The translations under genes and the position numbers were made by a program. DNA of 64,000 nt from Salinimonas chungwhensis DSM 16280. Lineage in GTDB: Bacteria > Pseudomonadota > Gammaproteobacteria > Enterobacterales > Alteromonadaceae. Under the pieces are notes generated by a model that worked only from the letters and a program-made list of their open reading frames with translations, searched no databases and was not told the origin of the DNA. The stretch is from NCBI RefSeq assembly GCF_000378185.1, contig NZ_KB899391.1:26959-90958 (forward strand), given 5' to 3'. The first letter of the stretch is position 1, and the number at the start of each line of letters is the position of its first letter. Shown piece by piece: positions 19,377 through 29,775 of this stretch.

Positions 19377-19393
19377 ATGATACTGCGTAATGA

Positions 19394-21052
19394 TTATTCG
19401 TAGCTATAGTTCATGGTCACACCCGAATACGCAGAGTAACCCCGTATGCCGATGTGCCAGGTACCTGATGAGGGATTACTGAATGTGCACACCTCGTTGT
19501 TTCCATTTTTATACGGACGACAATCGTAGGTGGTAGTGGTCGGTTGGGCACCATTTCTTACATACAGATCGGCATCACCGCTGCCCCCGGCTATCTGAAT
19601 GGTCATAGAGGAAACGCCAGCGGGTATATCCCAGGTATAGCGATCCCACGCGGAGCGTGAGCCCGACAGATTGCTAAGTTCACCAGAGACCGGCTCTACG
19701 CCGCCTGTACCACCACCGGTATCACCACCACCAGTGCCATCACAGCCATTGGTATTCAGATAATCTATGGCGCTGGATACCTTCACGATACCATTACCAT
19801 AATAGTTATCGCGACCGGCAGCACCGCGATCTTTCGCTGTGGTATTCAACGCATTTCGGATTTGTGTATTGGAACACTGTGGGAAGTAACTCCATACCAG
19901 TGCTGCTGCACCCGCCACATGTGGCGTAGCCATTGAGGTGCCGTTTAACGTTGCATAGCTGTTATCAGGATAGGTTGAATATACCGAAGAACCCGGCGCA
20001 GCAATTTCAACGGCCGAATTATACTGTGAATAGCTTGCATGGTTTTCATTTGAGTCCACCGCTGCAACAGACATCACCGCGTTGTAGGAGGCAGGGTAAG
20101 ACTTGGTACTATTTCCATCATTACCTGCTGCTGCTACGAGTAACATCCCGTCATCTACGAAATTTTGCATTGATGCAGCCTCGGCCGAGGAAGAGCCACC
20201 GCCACCCAGACTCATATTCACCACGTCAGACCCTGCGTTTTGACACTGCTGGATACCATCAATAATGTCCGAGGCGTAAGTCCAGGCACCATTGTCATTA
20301 AAGATTTTAACAATGTGCATGTTCACGCCAGGGTAAACACCGACCACGCCCTGATTATTATCATAAGCAGCAATTGTACCGGCCACATGGGTGCCATGCC
20401 CGTTACCATCGTTATACCAATTACCCACTTGCGAATTGTTAGCATTGCCAGTCAGGCCATTATTAGTATCGGGTAAGTCACTATGGCCAAGGTTATAACC
20501 CGTATCAATGATACAGACACGACGGGCGCCGGTATCGCTTTGCGCGAACTGGCTGGCCTGTACCATATTGATACCGTAAGGTGTGGTTTGCGCCATTAGA
20601 CGGCGCTGGGGATCATCTGCAATAGATTCAATGTTAGGGTTCTTACGAAGCTTGTTTAATACTGACTTGCTCATAGAGGCAGCAACCATTTTTTGCTTGC
20701 CAATAACTTTATGCGTTTTAGCGCCCGCATTTTTCAGAATATTTTTCGCTGCCATGGCGTCAAACGCTGCATCAGCGGCATTCTCATCAGGGCCTTTGTT
20801 AAGCTTGTTCTTTTTGCCCTTCATGACGGCCGAGCCGGTCTGTTTGAACGTAACGATATAACGCTGCTCATCTTGTACCAGCGTTAATTTTTGCGAGAGC
20901 ACATTTTGAAGCTGCCCAGCCTGGGTTTGCGAAGCCGGTTCTTTGACCTTAACGGGCCCCTTATTTACTGCAGCGGTCACAGACGCGCTTAACAGTGTTA
21001 ACGACGCAACGACCGTTGCTTTGCTATAAAATGTGTGTTTTTTATTCAACAT
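19394..21052 (-). CDS. secreted subtilisin-like serine protease (S8) with PPC domain
   Basis: 552 residues. Residues 1-28 form a signal peptide (ATVVASLTLLSASVTAA). About 60-145 is an I9-type propeptide (RYIVTFKQTG). The S8 catalytic domain spans ~150-430 with Asp183 (CIIDTGYN), His219 (GNGHGTHVAG), Asn311 (AAAGNDGN) and Ser373 (NGTSMATPHVAG). A Gly/Thr-rich linker (440-452) leads to a pre-peptidase C-terminal (PPC) domain (455-552) that is usually cut off after secretion. This layout matches the extracellular alkaline proteases of Alteromonas and Pseudoalteromonas and degrades external protein. It is monocistronic, with its own terminator. Confidence 0.93.
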   Translation of the reverse strand: MLNKKHTFYSKATVVASLTLLSASVTAAVNKGPVKVKEPASQTQAGQLQNVLSQKLTLVQDEQRYIVTFKQTGSAVMKGKKNKLNKGPDENAADAAFDAMAAKNILKNAGAKTHKVIGKQKMVAASMSKSVLNKLRKNPNIESIADDPQRRLMAQTTPYGINMVQASQFAQSDTGARRVCIIDTGYNLGHSDLPDTNNGLTGNANNSQVGNWYNDGNGHGTHVAGTIAAYDNNQGVVGVYPGVNMHIVKIFNDNGAWTYASDIIDGIQQCQNAGSDVVNMSLGGGGSSSAEAASMQNFVDDGMLLVAAAGNDGNSTKSYPASYNAVMSVAAVDSNENHASYSQYNSAVEIAAPGSSVYSTYPDNSYATLNGTSMATPHVAGAAALVWSYFPQCSNTQIRNALNTTAKDRGAAGRDNYYGNGIVKVSSAIDYLNTNGCDGTGGGDTGGGTGGVEPVSGELSNLSGSRSAWDRYTWDIPAGVSSMTIQIAGGSGDADLYVRNGAQPTTTTYDCRPYKNGNNEVCTFSNPSSGTWHIGIRGYSAYSGVTMNYSYE

Positions 21053-21543
21053 TTGCTGTCCTATTTCTATTATTTTATTATTTTACTGCTTTTCTCCCTC
21101 GCTCTTCTGTGGAGCGTTAAAACAAGGTTCTTCCAACATTGTGACTGTTACCCAGCGCTTTCACTTAAACCGGAATAAGACGCCAGTCCGTGACGCTTTC
21201 TGAGCTACTCAACACTGTGTGTAACAGCACTTTTCTTGAGCCGCTTGGAGCGGTATTTTTTCTGGCCTGACGACCTATCAACTGTATCTTTAAAACACAG
21301 TGAACAGGTCAACACGCCTTAGCCACTATACAAAACTGCAAGCTTGTGTATGTATAAGACTCACATAATACTTATCACGGTTAATACGCTTTGTCACTTT
21401 TGACATAATCGATGAACAAGCCAAAATAACCTGTGAAAATATTTGCACAGCAGCGCTGTAAACATTTTATTAACATTTACAGTCTGGCTAACGTAAAATA
21501 GATTTTGTCTGGGGGGAAGGACTATGAGGCAAGGTGAAATAAA
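21053..21543. other. intergenic region upstream of the subtilase gene
   Basis: About 490 bases between the subtilase gene and the rlmB terminator. It should contain the subtilase promoter and any long 5' leader. I see no RNA gene and no convincing operator; an AT-rich stretch lies near 21350-21500. Confidence 0.5.
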
Positions 21544-21577
21544 AAAGGCTGTCATTTTTTGTTTACGACAGCCTTTA
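21542..21577 (-). terminator. Rho-independent terminator after rlmB
   Basis: AAAGGCTGTC (21544-21553) pairs with GACAGCCTTT (21567-21576). Reading leftward the stem runs into six T residues, 26 bases past the rlmB stop. Confidence 0.9.
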
Positions 21578-21602
21578 GAATGATACGTATAAATGCAGAG
21601 AG

Positions 21603-22340
21603 CTAGCGACGCTGGCGCACCATTTCATACAGACAGATACCCGTGGCCACGGAGACATTCAGGCTGGATACGCTGCCAGCCATAGGAAGCTTGACTAATT
21701 CATCACAGGTTTCACGGGTAAGACGGCGCATTCCTTTACCTTCTGCACCCATTACCAGCGCCATAGGGCCTGACAACTGAGCATCGTAAAGACTTTGCGT
21801 GGCTTCTCCGGCGGTTCCGATCACCCACACCCCTTTGTCCTGTATAGCCTTCAGGGTACGGGAAAGGTTTGTAACCTGAATAAACGGCGTAGTTTCAGCC
21901 GCGCCGCACGCCACTTTACGCACAGTACCGGTCAGGCTGGCGGACTTATCTTTCGGCACAATCACCGCATGTGCACCCGCTGCATTTGCCGTTCGCAGGC
22001 AAGCTCCCAGATTATGTGGGTCGGTAACACCATCCAGGATGAGCAAAAGGGGGCTATCAGTTTCACTGATGAGTGCATCCAGGTCACTTTCATCCAGTGT
22101 ACGGGCAGGTTTAGCGCGTGCTACCACACCCTGATGTTGCTCACCACTGACTTTGTCATCCAGCACTTTTCGGTTACAGAACTGGAGACTGATACCAAAA
22201 CGACGAGCCTGATTGACGATATCGCTTAATCTGTCGTCATTTCTGCCTTTGAGCGCAAATATCTCAATAACGCGTTCGGGTTCTTTGCTCAGCACTGCTG
22301 AAATTGCATGTAACCCGTATAACCATTCATGCTGGGCCAT
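21603..22340 (-). CDS. rlmB: 23S rRNA (guanosine-2251-2'-O)-methyltransferase
   Basis: 245 residues. N-terminal substrate-binding domain ([12 protein letters not shown], 1-75) and C-terminal SPOUT domain with the knotted motifs [33 protein letters not shown] and [13 protein letters not shown]. It methylates G2251 in the P loop of 23S rRNA. It follows rnr with no gap (rnr ends at 22341), the conserved rnr-rlmB pairing of gammaproteobacteria. Confidence 0.97.
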   Translation of the reverse strand: MAQHEWLYGLHAISAVLSKEPERVIEIFALKGRNDDRLSDIVNQARRFGISLQFCNRKVLDDKVSGEQHQGVVARAKPARTLDESDLDALISETDSPLLLILDGVTDPHNLGACLRTANAAGAHAVIVPKDKSASLTGTVRKVACGAAETTPFIQVTNLSRTLKAIQDKGVWVIGTAGEATQSLYDAQLSGPMALVMGAEGKGMRRLTRETCDELVKLPMAGSVSSLNVSVATGICLYEMVRQRR

Positions 22341-24656
22341 CTACTTCTGTTTACCTTTGTTGGGTCTGTCTTTACCCGCCCCTTTACGCGACTTATTCGC
22401 GGGCTTATCCCGCCGCGATTTTTCCGACGGTTTCTTAGCTGCGGATTTCACTTTCACTTTCTTTCCACTGCTACTTTTAAGCAACGAATCATCCAGCACC
22501 AAATCAATTTTTCGCTCATCTAGGTTGACCGCCGCAACCTGTACAGTGACGGTGTCGCCTAAACGGAACTGGCGTGCCCCTGACTCACCGACAAGACTTT
22601 GTTTCACATTGTCATAATGATAATAATCATCTTTAAGTGCCGTAATGTGAACTAAGCCATCAATATGGTAATCCACCAGCCGGATAAACAGTCCAAACGC
22701 GGTCACAGAACTAACCACACCTTCAAAGCTGCTGCCCACATGATCCTGCATGAACTCACATTTGAGCCAGTCTGCAACATCGCGGGTGGCATCGTCAGCC
22801 CGCCGTTCTGTGGTCGAACATTGTTCTCCCAGCTGCTCTATTTCCTCAGTAGTGTAAGATTTAGCACCGGCCACTTTCTGCTTGTAAGGCTGCTTGGACA
22901 GAATGCCCTTAATCGCCCGGTGTACCACCAAGTCCGGATAACGGCGGATGGGAGACGTGAAATGTGCATACTGCGCCAGTGCCAGGCCAAAATGCCCGAC
23001 ATTTTCACCGTCGTAGATAGCCTGTTTCATAGACCGTAATAACATGGTCTGAATCAGTTCCTGGTCAGGGCGGTTGCGAGTTTTATTCACCACCGCCGTA
23101 AAATCTGAAGGCGATGCATCTTCACCGATGTGATGAGGAACACCGATTTCGGCTAAATAAGAGGTAAAAGCAGTTAACCGATCAGCATCTGGTTTATCGT
23201 GTACTCGGTACAAAGCCGGCGCTTTGTGTGACTCAAGCATTTGCGCCGCACTGACGTTAGCCAGAATCATGCACTCTTCAATCATTTTATGCGCATCGTT
23301 GCGTTCAACAGGTACAATATCTTCAATTTTGCGCTGGGCATTGAAGACAAATTTGCTTTCCTGGGTTTCAAACTCGATAGCGCCACGACGCTGCCTGGCT
23401 TTATAAAGCACCCGGTAAAGGTCATGCAAGTTGCGCAAATGCCCAACGTGAGATTCATAACGCTTATGCAGGTCTTTATTACCCTGGAGTATTTGCCACA
23501 CTTTGGTGTAAGTCAGTCTTGCGTGTGAGTTCATTACTGCTTCATAGAACTGATACGCCTGTAACTTGCCCTCGGCCGAGATAGTCATCTCGCAAACCAT
23601 GCATAACCGGTCTACTTCGGGGTTAAGTGAGCACAACCCGTTTGACAGCACTTCGGGCAACATGGGGATAACCTGCTCAGGGAAATACACTGAATTTCCC
23701 CGGTTCAGCGCTTCGGTATCCAGTGCAGAGCCTGCTTTAACATAATGACTCACATCAGCAATAGCGACCCACAACTGCCACCCGCCATCATCCAGGGGCT
23801 CACAGAAAACCGCATCATCAAAATCTCTGGCGTCTTCGCCGTCGATGGTAACCAGCGGCAACTGACGTAAATCAATACGGCCTTCTTTCGCCTCTTCCGG
23901 CACCTGCTCGGTCAGACTGCTGACAGCACGTTCTACGCTTTGCGGCCACTGGTGTGGAATATCATGAGTGCGCAGGGCCATCTCGATTTCCATCCCCGGT
24001 GCCATGTGTTCGCCAAGGATTTCGGTGATTTTACCCACCGGGCTTACTTTGCGACGTGGCCGTTGGGTCAGTTCAACGACAACCACCTGCCCCATCCGTG
24101 CGCCCTGGACATTTTCTTTGGGAATGACAATTTCATGATTGATGCGGCTGTCATCGGGAATCACCACACCAAATCCATCTTCCGTAAAGTAACGGCCAAC
24201 GATCGGCTCTTGTCGCGGTTCGACCACGCCCACAATGTAACCTTCTTTGCGGCCTTTACGATCGGTGCCGCTGACACGGGCATCAACAACATCGTCGTGC
24301 ATAAACAGTTGCATCTGACCGCCGCTGATATAAAGATCACCACTGTTATCTTCTGGCCGTAAGAAACCAAACCCATCACGATGACCGATAATACGACCGC
24401 GGATCAGTTCTTCCCGGTCCTGCAGAATATATCGTTTACTCTTGGTGAACTGAATCTGACCTTCGCGCTCCATTGCCCGCAGCCGGCGCTGCACGCCAAT
24501 GCGATTCTCCTCGCTTTCGGCATCAACAGCAGCACAGATTTCAAGAAATGAAACAGGCTTACCGTGTTCTTTAATGACCGATAACAGGAACTCTCGGCTG
24601 GCCACCGGGTTGTCGTATTTTTCTTTTTCACGCTGATAATGGGGATCGTCACTCAT
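22341..24656 (-). CDS. rnr: ribonuclease R
   Basis: 771 residues with the RNase R order: N-terminal HTH_12-like helix-turn-helix (1-85), two cold-shock RNA-binding domains (85-250), the RNB catalytic domain (about 260-590) with the Mg-binding cluster DGEDARDFDDAVF near 271, an S1 domain (~640-725; VGSSFEGVVSSVTAFGLFIR) and a Lys-rich tail. It degrades structured RNA 3' to 5', acting in rRNA quality control and trans-translation. In an operon with rlmB downstream; motX upstream is separated by 185 bases. Confidence 0.97.
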   Translation of the reverse strand: MSDDPHYQREKEKYDNPVASREFLLSVIKEHGKPVSFLEICAAVDAESEENRIGVQRRLRAMEREGQIQFTKSKRYILQDREELIRGRIIGHRDGFGFLRPEDNSGDLYISGGQMQLFMHDDVVDARVSGTDRKGRKEGYIVGVVEPRQEPIVGRYFTEDGFGVVIPDDSRINHEIVIPKENVQGARMGQVVVVELTQRPRRKVSPVGKITEILGEHMAPGMEIEMALRTHDIPHQWPQSVERAVSSLTEQVPEEAKEGRIDLRQLPLVTIDGEDARDFDDAVFCEPLDDGGWQLWVAIADVSHYVKAGSALDTEALNRGNSVYFPEQVIPMLPEVLSNGLCSLNPEVDRLCMVCEMTISAEGKLQAYQFYEAVMNSHARLTYTKVWQILQGNKDLHKRYESHVGHLRNLHDLYRVLYKARQRRGAIEFETQESKFVFNAQRKIEDIVPVERNDAHKMIEECMILANVSAAQMLESHKAPALYRVHDKPDADRLTAFTSYLAEIGVPHHIGEDASPSDFTAVVNKTRNRPDQELIQTMLLRSMKQAIYDGENVGHFGLALAQYAHFTSPIRRYPDLVVHRAIKGILSKQPYKQKVAGAKSYTTEEIEQLGEQCSTTERRADDATRDVADWLKCEFMQDHVGSSFEGVVSSVTAFGLFIRLVDYHIDGLVHITALKDDYYHYDNVKQSLVGESGARQFRLGDTVTVQVAAVNLDERKIDLVLDDSLLKSSSGKKVKVKSAAKKPSEKSRRDKPANKSRKGAGKDRPNKGKQK

Positions 24657-24841
24657 GCAGTTCGTCTTTCGCCCTTACTGAAGGTATGTAAATTTAATAG
24701 AGTATGTCGCCAGTATAACAGTTATCAGCATGAAAACACTGCCGATACCGCGCATTGTTCAAACAACGCGCGTTGACTATTCATCTGGCAAAGGAATATA
24801 AGAAATTGTACTCGCGGACATACCAGTTAGATCGAAACTTA

Positions 24842-25462
24842 TCAGAGCGCGGTTTGGCGGGCATTGCGCACTGCTTTAGGATGCATGAGTTGTTCAAGAC
24901 GGGTCAGGTAGTCCGCAATCTTTGCGTGTGTATTTTTATCATCAGTGACAGCGTTAAACAGCCAGCGGTAGGCATCCTCATAATCATACGGGCTGCCATG
25001 GCCTTCAATAAACAGCTTCACCAGTTGCAGCTGGGCGTTAAGATTACCCAGTGCAGAGGCTTCACGCAGATAGATAATCGCCTGACGGTGATCCTGCTGC
25101 ACCAGCTTGCCGGCTGCGTAATAGCGACCCAGTTGCTCCAGCGCTGCCGGTAAGCCTTGTTGCGCGGCATCACGCATAAATTGGACACCGCGCTCCGGTA
25201 CAGCGTCAACACAAACGCCCCAGGCCAGCATATCGCCCCACAAAAACTGATAGGTCGGTTCTTTCAAAACCTCGGCATGGGCCTCAATATCCTGAACCAG
25301 CTGACAGCGATCAGCGACCACCCTGTCTAAATGAGCATTTGCGTTAATAAGTGTCACGAGTTCGTCCTGGGTGTACAGCTGAACCGCTTTCATCTGGTCC
25401 TTAGCTTGCGCCGACCATGCCACTACACTGCTGAACAAAACGATTATAAGATGCTTTACCAT
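24842..25462 (-). CDS. motX: sodium-type flagellar motor protein MotX
   Basis: 206 residues with a signal peptide (IIVLFSSVVAWSAQAK) and Sel1-like repeats (GDMLAWGVCVDAVPERGVQF, LEQLGRYYAAGKLVQQDH, LVKLFIEGHGSPYDYEDAYR). The start of the mature part (QLYTQDELVTLI..., DRCQLVQDIEAHAEVLKEP.YQFLWGD) follows MotX of Vibrio and Shewanella. MotX is a periplasmic part of the T ring that holds PomAB stators in Na+-driven polar flagella. Its place beside rnr-rlmB is the same as in Shewanella, supporting the name and suggesting a Na+-driven polar flagellum in this organism. Confidence 0.88.
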   Translation of the reverse strand: MVKHLIIVLFSSVVAWSAQAKDQMKAVQLYTQDELVTLINANAHLDRVVADRCQLVQDIEAHAEVLKEPTYQFLWGDMLAWGVCVDAVPERGVQFMRDAAQQGLPAALEQLGRYYAAGKLVQQDHRQAIIYLREASALGNLNAQLQLVKLFIEGHGSPYDYEDAYRWLFNAVTDDKNTHAKIADYLTRLEQLMHPKAVRNARQTAL

Positions 25463-25540
25463 AATTAGCCCGGGTCAAATCATTACCTGCAATGTCCGTA
25501 TCGGCAGGCAGGTCAAAAACCTGAAGCCAAAATGCCTGAA

Positions 25541-25786
25541 CTAATTCAGTTTGGAAAACAACGCACTGTAGACTTTACGCGCGTGGTCCGCCACATCAAT
25601 ACCCAAATCAGTTAAGTAACCACCATCGGGTTGGGTGATTAATCCTTTTGAGTAGAGCCGCTGGGCAGCATTAACCACTGCGTTACTGGCATCATGATGA
25701 ATTTTCAGCCCCTGCATAAAGCTGTCACTGGGGAATTTTAACAGCAAATTCAGCTCTTCGGTCATGGTTTGGTCAAAGGTACTCAT
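25541..25786 (-). CDS. small conserved protein (TIGR02647-like)
   Basis: 81 residues (MSTFDQTMTEELNLLLKFPS..., LYSKGLITQPDGGYLTDLGI), a compact helical protein with winged-helix flavour (helices followed by a GGYLTDLG turn). I recognise it as a small family widespread in marine gammaproteobacteria (TIGR02647 as I recall) with no established function. A good GGAAG ribosome site precedes the start. Probably its own transcript. Confidence 0.65.
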   Translation of the reverse strand: MSTFDQTMTEELNLLLKFPSDSFMQGLKIHHDASNAVVNAAQRLYSKGLITQPDGGYLTDLGIDVADHARKVYSALFSKLN

Positions 25787-25983
25787 GGTGCTTCCTTATG
25801 GTGACGGGGTGAAATAGTATTCACATAAAATAAACAATTGCTATCACACACGCTTTGCCGGAAAGTGTCCAGAAAAATCGCGGTATAAAAACACTTTCCA
25901 TTACGGCTAGTTCACTGATCCTGGCCGCCGGTATGATGTATACTGCGTGCAATCCTAACGCTGATACAGGCTAATTGATACCG

Positions 25984-27453
25984 ATGAAATACAAAGACCT
26001 ACGCGATTTTATTGTCAAACTGGAAGCCCAGGGTCAGTTAAAACGTATTACCCGTGAGATTGATACTGATCTGGAAATGACCGAAATTGCCGATCGCACC
26101 CTGCGCGCCGGCGGGCCGGCCTTATTGTTTGAAAATCCGAAAGGCAGTGACATGCCAGTGTTGGCCAATTTATTTGGTACCCCTGAGCGCGTGGCTCTTG
26201 GTATGGGCCAGGACAGCGTTGTTGCCCTGCGCGAAGTCGGTAAATTACTGGCGTATCTTAAAGAGCCTGATCCACCTAAAGGGCTTAAAGACTTATGGAG
26301 CAAGCTGCCGGTCTTTAAGCAAGTACTCAACATGCCGGCCAAAGAAGTGCGCAAAGCGCCCTGTCAGGAGGTAGTGCTAAGTGACGATGAGGTAGATTTA
26401 ACCCGCTTGCCCATTCAGCGCTGCTGGCCAGGCGATGTCGCGCCGTTGATCACCTGGGGTCTGACTATCACCCGCGGACCCCATAAAAAGCGGCAGAATC
26501 TGGGTATTTACCGCCAGCAACTGCTGGGTAAAAACAAACTGATTATGCGTTGGTTGTCCCACCGTGGCGGAGCATTAGATTTTCGCGAATGGTGTCAACA
26601 GCATCCGGGTGAACCCTATCCGGTTTCAGTGGCACTGGGTGCTGATCCGGCAACCATTTTAGGTGCGGTCACGCCGGTTCCCGATACATTATCTGAATAT
26701 GCCTTTGCTGGTTTGCTGCGCGGAGACAAAACCGAGGTCGTCAAATCTATCAGTAATGACCTACAGGTTCCTGCCAGTGCTGAAATTGTCCTGGAAGGTT
26801 ATATCGACCAGAATGAAACGGCGCCTGAGGGCCCCTACGGCGACCATACCGGTTATTACAATGAAGTCGATACGTTTCCGGTATTCACGGTAACCCACAT
26901 AACCCATCGCAAAAATCCCATTTATCATTCCACCTATACAGGACGTCCGCCGGATGAACCGGCTATTCTGGGGGTAGCGCTCAACGAGGTGTTTGTACCT
27001 ATTTTACAAAAACAGTTTCCTGAAATTGTGGATTTTTATCTGCCCCCGGAGGGATGTAGTTATCGCATGGCCGTGGTCACGATGAAAAAGCAATATCCGG
27101 GGCATGCTAAACGTGTGATGATGGGTGTATGGTCCTTTTTGCGCCAGTTTATGTACACCAAGTTTGTTATCGTGTGTGATGATGACGTGAATGCCCGGGA
27201 CTGGAATGATGTTATCTGGGCGATTACCACTCGCATGGATCCGGCCCGGGATACCGTTATGGTAGAAAATACCCCGATTGATTATCTTGATTTTGCTTCC
27301 CCGGTGTCCGGTCTGGGCTCGAAAATGGGTTTGGATGCTACCAATAAAATGCAGGGTGAAACTGATCGGGAATGGGGTGAGCCCATAGTAATGGATGAAC
27401 AGGTTAAAAAGCGCGTGGATGACATCTGGGATGAGCTTGGTATCATGCAGTAG
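25984..27453 (+). CDS. ubiD: 3-octaprenyl-4-hydroxybenzoate decarboxylase UbiD
   Basis: 489 residues from [21 protein letters not shown] take the ATG at 25984; an in-frame TTG at 25975 is less likely. UbiD decarboxylates polyprenyl-hydroxybenzoate in ubiquinone synthesis using the prenylated flavin made by UbiX. The conserved segments [36 protein letters not shown] and [12 protein letters not shown] are present. Length is close to the E. coli protein (497). fre follows 39 bases on, a common pairing. Confidence 0.97.
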   Translation: MKYKDLRDFIVKLEAQGQLKRITREIDTDLEMTEIADRTLRAGGPALLFENPKGSDMPVLANLFGTPERVALGMGQDSVVALREVGKLLAYLKEPDPPKGLKDLWSKLPVFKQVLNMPAKEVRKAPCQEVVLSDDEVDLTRLPIQRCWPGDVAPLITWGLTITRGPHKKRQNLGIYRQQLLGKNKLIMRWLSHRGGALDFREWCQQHPGEPYPVSVALGADPATILGAVTPVPDTLSEYAFAGLLRGDKTEVVKSISNDLQVPASAEIVLEGYIDQNETAPEGPYGDHTGYYNEVDTFPVFTVTHITHRKNPIYHSTYTGRPPDEPAILGVALNEVFVPILQKQFPEIVDFYLPPEGCSYRMAVVTMKKQYPGHAKRVMMGVWSFLRQFMYTKFVIVCDDDVNARDWNDVIWAITTRMDPARDTVMVENTPIDYLDFASPVSGLGSKMGLDATNKMQGETDREWGEPIVMDEQVKKRVDDIWDELGIMQ

Positions 27454-27492
27454 TTCCCCGGTGTTTAGCGAATAAAGTAAAGAAGAGAGTAC

Positions 27493-28188
27493 ATGTCAGA
27501 TATTTTATGTCAGGTTGATGCCATCACGCCGTTAACCGAAGCAATTTACAAGGTAGTGTTAACCCCGGCCAGCCGGGTGGAGTTTTATGCCGGGCAGTAT
27601 GTGTTGGTGCATATGAGCAGCGATGATAAACGCCCCTTCTCCATCGCAAACGCTGCTTTTAATAATGAGAAAGTAGAGCTTCACATCGGCGCCGATGAAA
27701 ACAATGCGTATGCCACAGAAGTGCTGGAGCGAATGAAAAAAGAAGGTGAGATCACCATCAGTGGCGGCCATGGCGATGCGCATTTACAATCAGATGGCAA
27801 CCCCATGATTCTGATTGCCGGCGGCACTGGCTTCTCTTACACCTACTCGATATTGCAGCAAGCGCTGAAAGACCACCCTCATACGCCGGTTACCCTTTAC
27901 TGGGGTGGACGAAACAAAGAAGATTTGTATCTGCATGACGAGCTTTCGTCGTTAGCCAGCCAACATGAGCATTTTACTTTTGTGCCGGTGGTTGAATATG
28001 CTGATGAAAACTGGGACGGTAGAACCGGTTGGGTTCATCATGCTGTATTGGCAGATTATACCGATTTATCAGACAAACAGGTGTACATCGCCGGCAGATT
28101 TGAAATGGCCAAAGCTGCCAGAGATGATTTCTATGAACGCAAACTGCCTGAAAACCAGCTGTTTGGCGATGCCTACGCCTTTATCTAA
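27493..28188 (+). CDS. fre: NAD(P)H-flavin reductase
   Basis: 231 residues with the ferredoxin-reductase fold: FAD/flavin-binding barrel with RPFSIANAAFN (about 48-58), and the NAD-binding domain with LIAGGTGFSYTYSI (about 106-119) and YIAGRFEMAKAARD near the end. Fre reduces free riboflavin/FMN with NAD(P)H, supplying reduced flavin for UbiX/UbiD chemistry and iron release. GAGAG lies ahead of the ATG. Downstream of ubiD, probably co-transcribed. Confidence 0.95.
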   Translation: MSDILCQVDAITPLTEAIYKVVLTPASRVEFYAGQYVLVHMSSDDKRPFSIANAAFNNEKVELHIGADENNAYATEVLERMKKEGEITISGGHGDAHLQSDGNPMILIAGGTGFSYTYSILQQALKDHPHTPVTLYWGGRNKEDLYLHDELSSLASQHEHFTFVPVVEYADENWDGRTGWVHHAVLADYTDLSDKQVYIAGRFEMAKAARDDFYERKLPENQLFGDAYAFI

Positions 28189-28247
28189 GACCACGCCGTA
28201 AAACAAGAACAAGGCGTGGTTGCACAATAAGCTTTGAAGGAGCACTA

Positions 28248-29630
28248 ATGAAACCACGCCTGAGGCCAGTTACGGCCGCCTTGTTCGCTTTTCCTTTCGC
28301 CATCACGGCGGCACATGCTCAGCAAAATGACACACAAAAAGTCGATCCCCTGCATACCATTGTTGAAGATATCTCTGCTGATCGTATCGAAACAGATATT
28401 GAAAAACTGGTCAGCTTCGGAACCCGACATACCTTGTCAGAAACCAAGTCTGATACCCGCGGCATCGGCGCGGCGCGGCGCTGGATAAAACAAGAATTTG
28501 AAGCCATCTCACAGCGATGTGGGGGCTGCCTTGAAGTTATGTTCGTTGGCGACACAATCAGCGGTGAAAAACGCATCCCTGATGCCACAGAAGTTGTTAA
28601 CGTGGTAGCAATACAGCGCGGCACTACCGACCCTGATCGCTATGTACTGATGTCCGGTGATATTGATTCGCGGGTATCTGATGTAATGGATGCCACCTCC
28701 GACGCGCCCGGTGCTAACGATAATGCCTCCGGCGTGGCCGGAACCCTTGAGGCTGCCCGTGTTCTTAGCCAACATAAATTCAACGGAAGTATTGTTTATG
28801 CAGCCCTGTCCGGCGAGGAGCAAGGTTTATTCGGTGGGAAAATCCTGGCCAAAAAAGCCAGCGAAGAAGGCTGGCGGCTTAAAGCAGTACTGAACAACGA
28901 TATGATTGGCAACATCGAAGGTGTCAACGGGGTGGTAAATAACACCTCTGCCCGCCTGTTTGCTGAAGGTACGCGTGTTACCGAAACAGATGATGAAGCA
29001 CGCACCCGTCGCTTCACCGGCGGTGAGGTAGATTCTCCTTCACGAAACCTGGCCCGTTATATTGACGACCTGGCCGATCGATTTATACCTAACCTGGACA
29101 CCATGGTGATATACCGGCTCGACAGATACGGGCGCGGCGGCCATCATCGTCCCTTTAATGATTTAGGATACCCCGGTATTCGAATTATGGAGACGAACGA
29201 AAACTACGAACGTCAGCACCAGGATTTACGCACCGAAAATGGTATCGAATATGGTGACACCCTAGAGGGCGTAAACTTTGACTATGCGGCGAAACTAACC
29301 GCACTGAACGCGGTTAGCCTGGCATCCATGTCATGGGCGCCGGCGCCGCCAGCCCACGTTGAGATTAAAGGTGCGGTTAAACCTTCGACAACATTAAGCT
29401 GGAAAGCCTCAGCCCCTGAGCAGAACCCGCATCTTGCTGGCTACAAAATTTACTGGCGTTATACCGATGCCCCACAATGGCAATACAGTAAATTTGTCGG
29501 CGATGTTACCGAAGCCACCCTGGAAAACGTGGTTATCGACAATTACTTCTTTGGCGTCGCCAGCGTAAGCAAAGACGGTTATGAAAGTCCGGTGGTCTTC
29601 CCCGGTGCGGCCGGCAGCTTCGGCGAATAA
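28248..29630 (+). CDS. secreted M28-family metallopeptidase
   Basis: 460 residues with a signal peptide (ALFAFPFAITAAHAQ). The M28 aminopeptidase core spans ~55-360: zinc ligands are expected at SGDIDSRVSD, PGANDNASG (bridging Asp), LSGEEQGLFG (catalytic and ligand Glu) and the late His of GRGGHHRPFND. The first site reads GDID where many M28 enzymes read GHxD, so one His ligand is replaced by Asp; this may be normal for its subfamily. The C-terminal ~90 residues look like a fibronectin-III-type domain (AGYKIYWRYTDAPQWQYSK). Probably an extracellular or periplasmic aminopeptidase for peptide scavenging. Confidence 0.85.
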   Translation: MKPRLRPVTAALFAFPFAITAAHAQQNDTQKVDPLHTIVEDISADRIETDIEKLVSFGTRHTLSETKSDTRGIGAARRWIKQEFEAISQRCGGCLEVMFVGDTISGEKRIPDATEVVNVVAIQRGTTDPDRYVLMSGDIDSRVSDVMDATSDAPGANDNASGVAGTLEAARVLSQHKFNGSIVYAALSGEEQGLFGGKILAKKASEEGWRLKAVLNNDMIGNIEGVNGVVNNTSARLFAEGTRVTETDDEARTRRFTGGEVDSPSRNLARYIDDLADRFIPNLDTMVIYRLDRYGRGGHHRPFNDLGYPGIRIMETNENYERQHQDLRTENGIEYGDTLEGVNFDYAAKLTALNAVSLASMSWAPAPPAHVEIKGAVKPSTTLSWKASAPEQNPHLAGYKIYWRYTDAPQWQYSKFVGDVTEATLENVVIDNYFFGVASVSKDGYESPVVFPGAAGSFGE

Positions 29631-29775
29631 AATATACCGCCGCTCTGCGGAGCGGCTTGCTACCCAATTATTATCTTTCCCTTCTTTTATTGCCACTTTT
29701 TTGCTATCAGTACACGAAAACCGCTACACTGGTAATGTAAAAAAATTTTACGACTTTTTGACAAAGGATGAACTG

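Noticed and set aside
22665..23039. Long plus-strand frames opposite rnr
   Set aside because: They are shadows of the strongly supported ribonuclease R gene and have no ribosome sites or families.
29638..29660. Hairpin GCCGCT...AGCGGC after the M28 gene as a terminator
   Set aside because: The stem is short (6 bp) and lacks a following T run, so termination is not supported.
29581..29775. Upstream extension of the solute-binding-type gene
   Set aside because: It overlaps the end of the M28 gene and would place the signal peptide inside the protein; the GTG at 29776 with AAGGA fits better.
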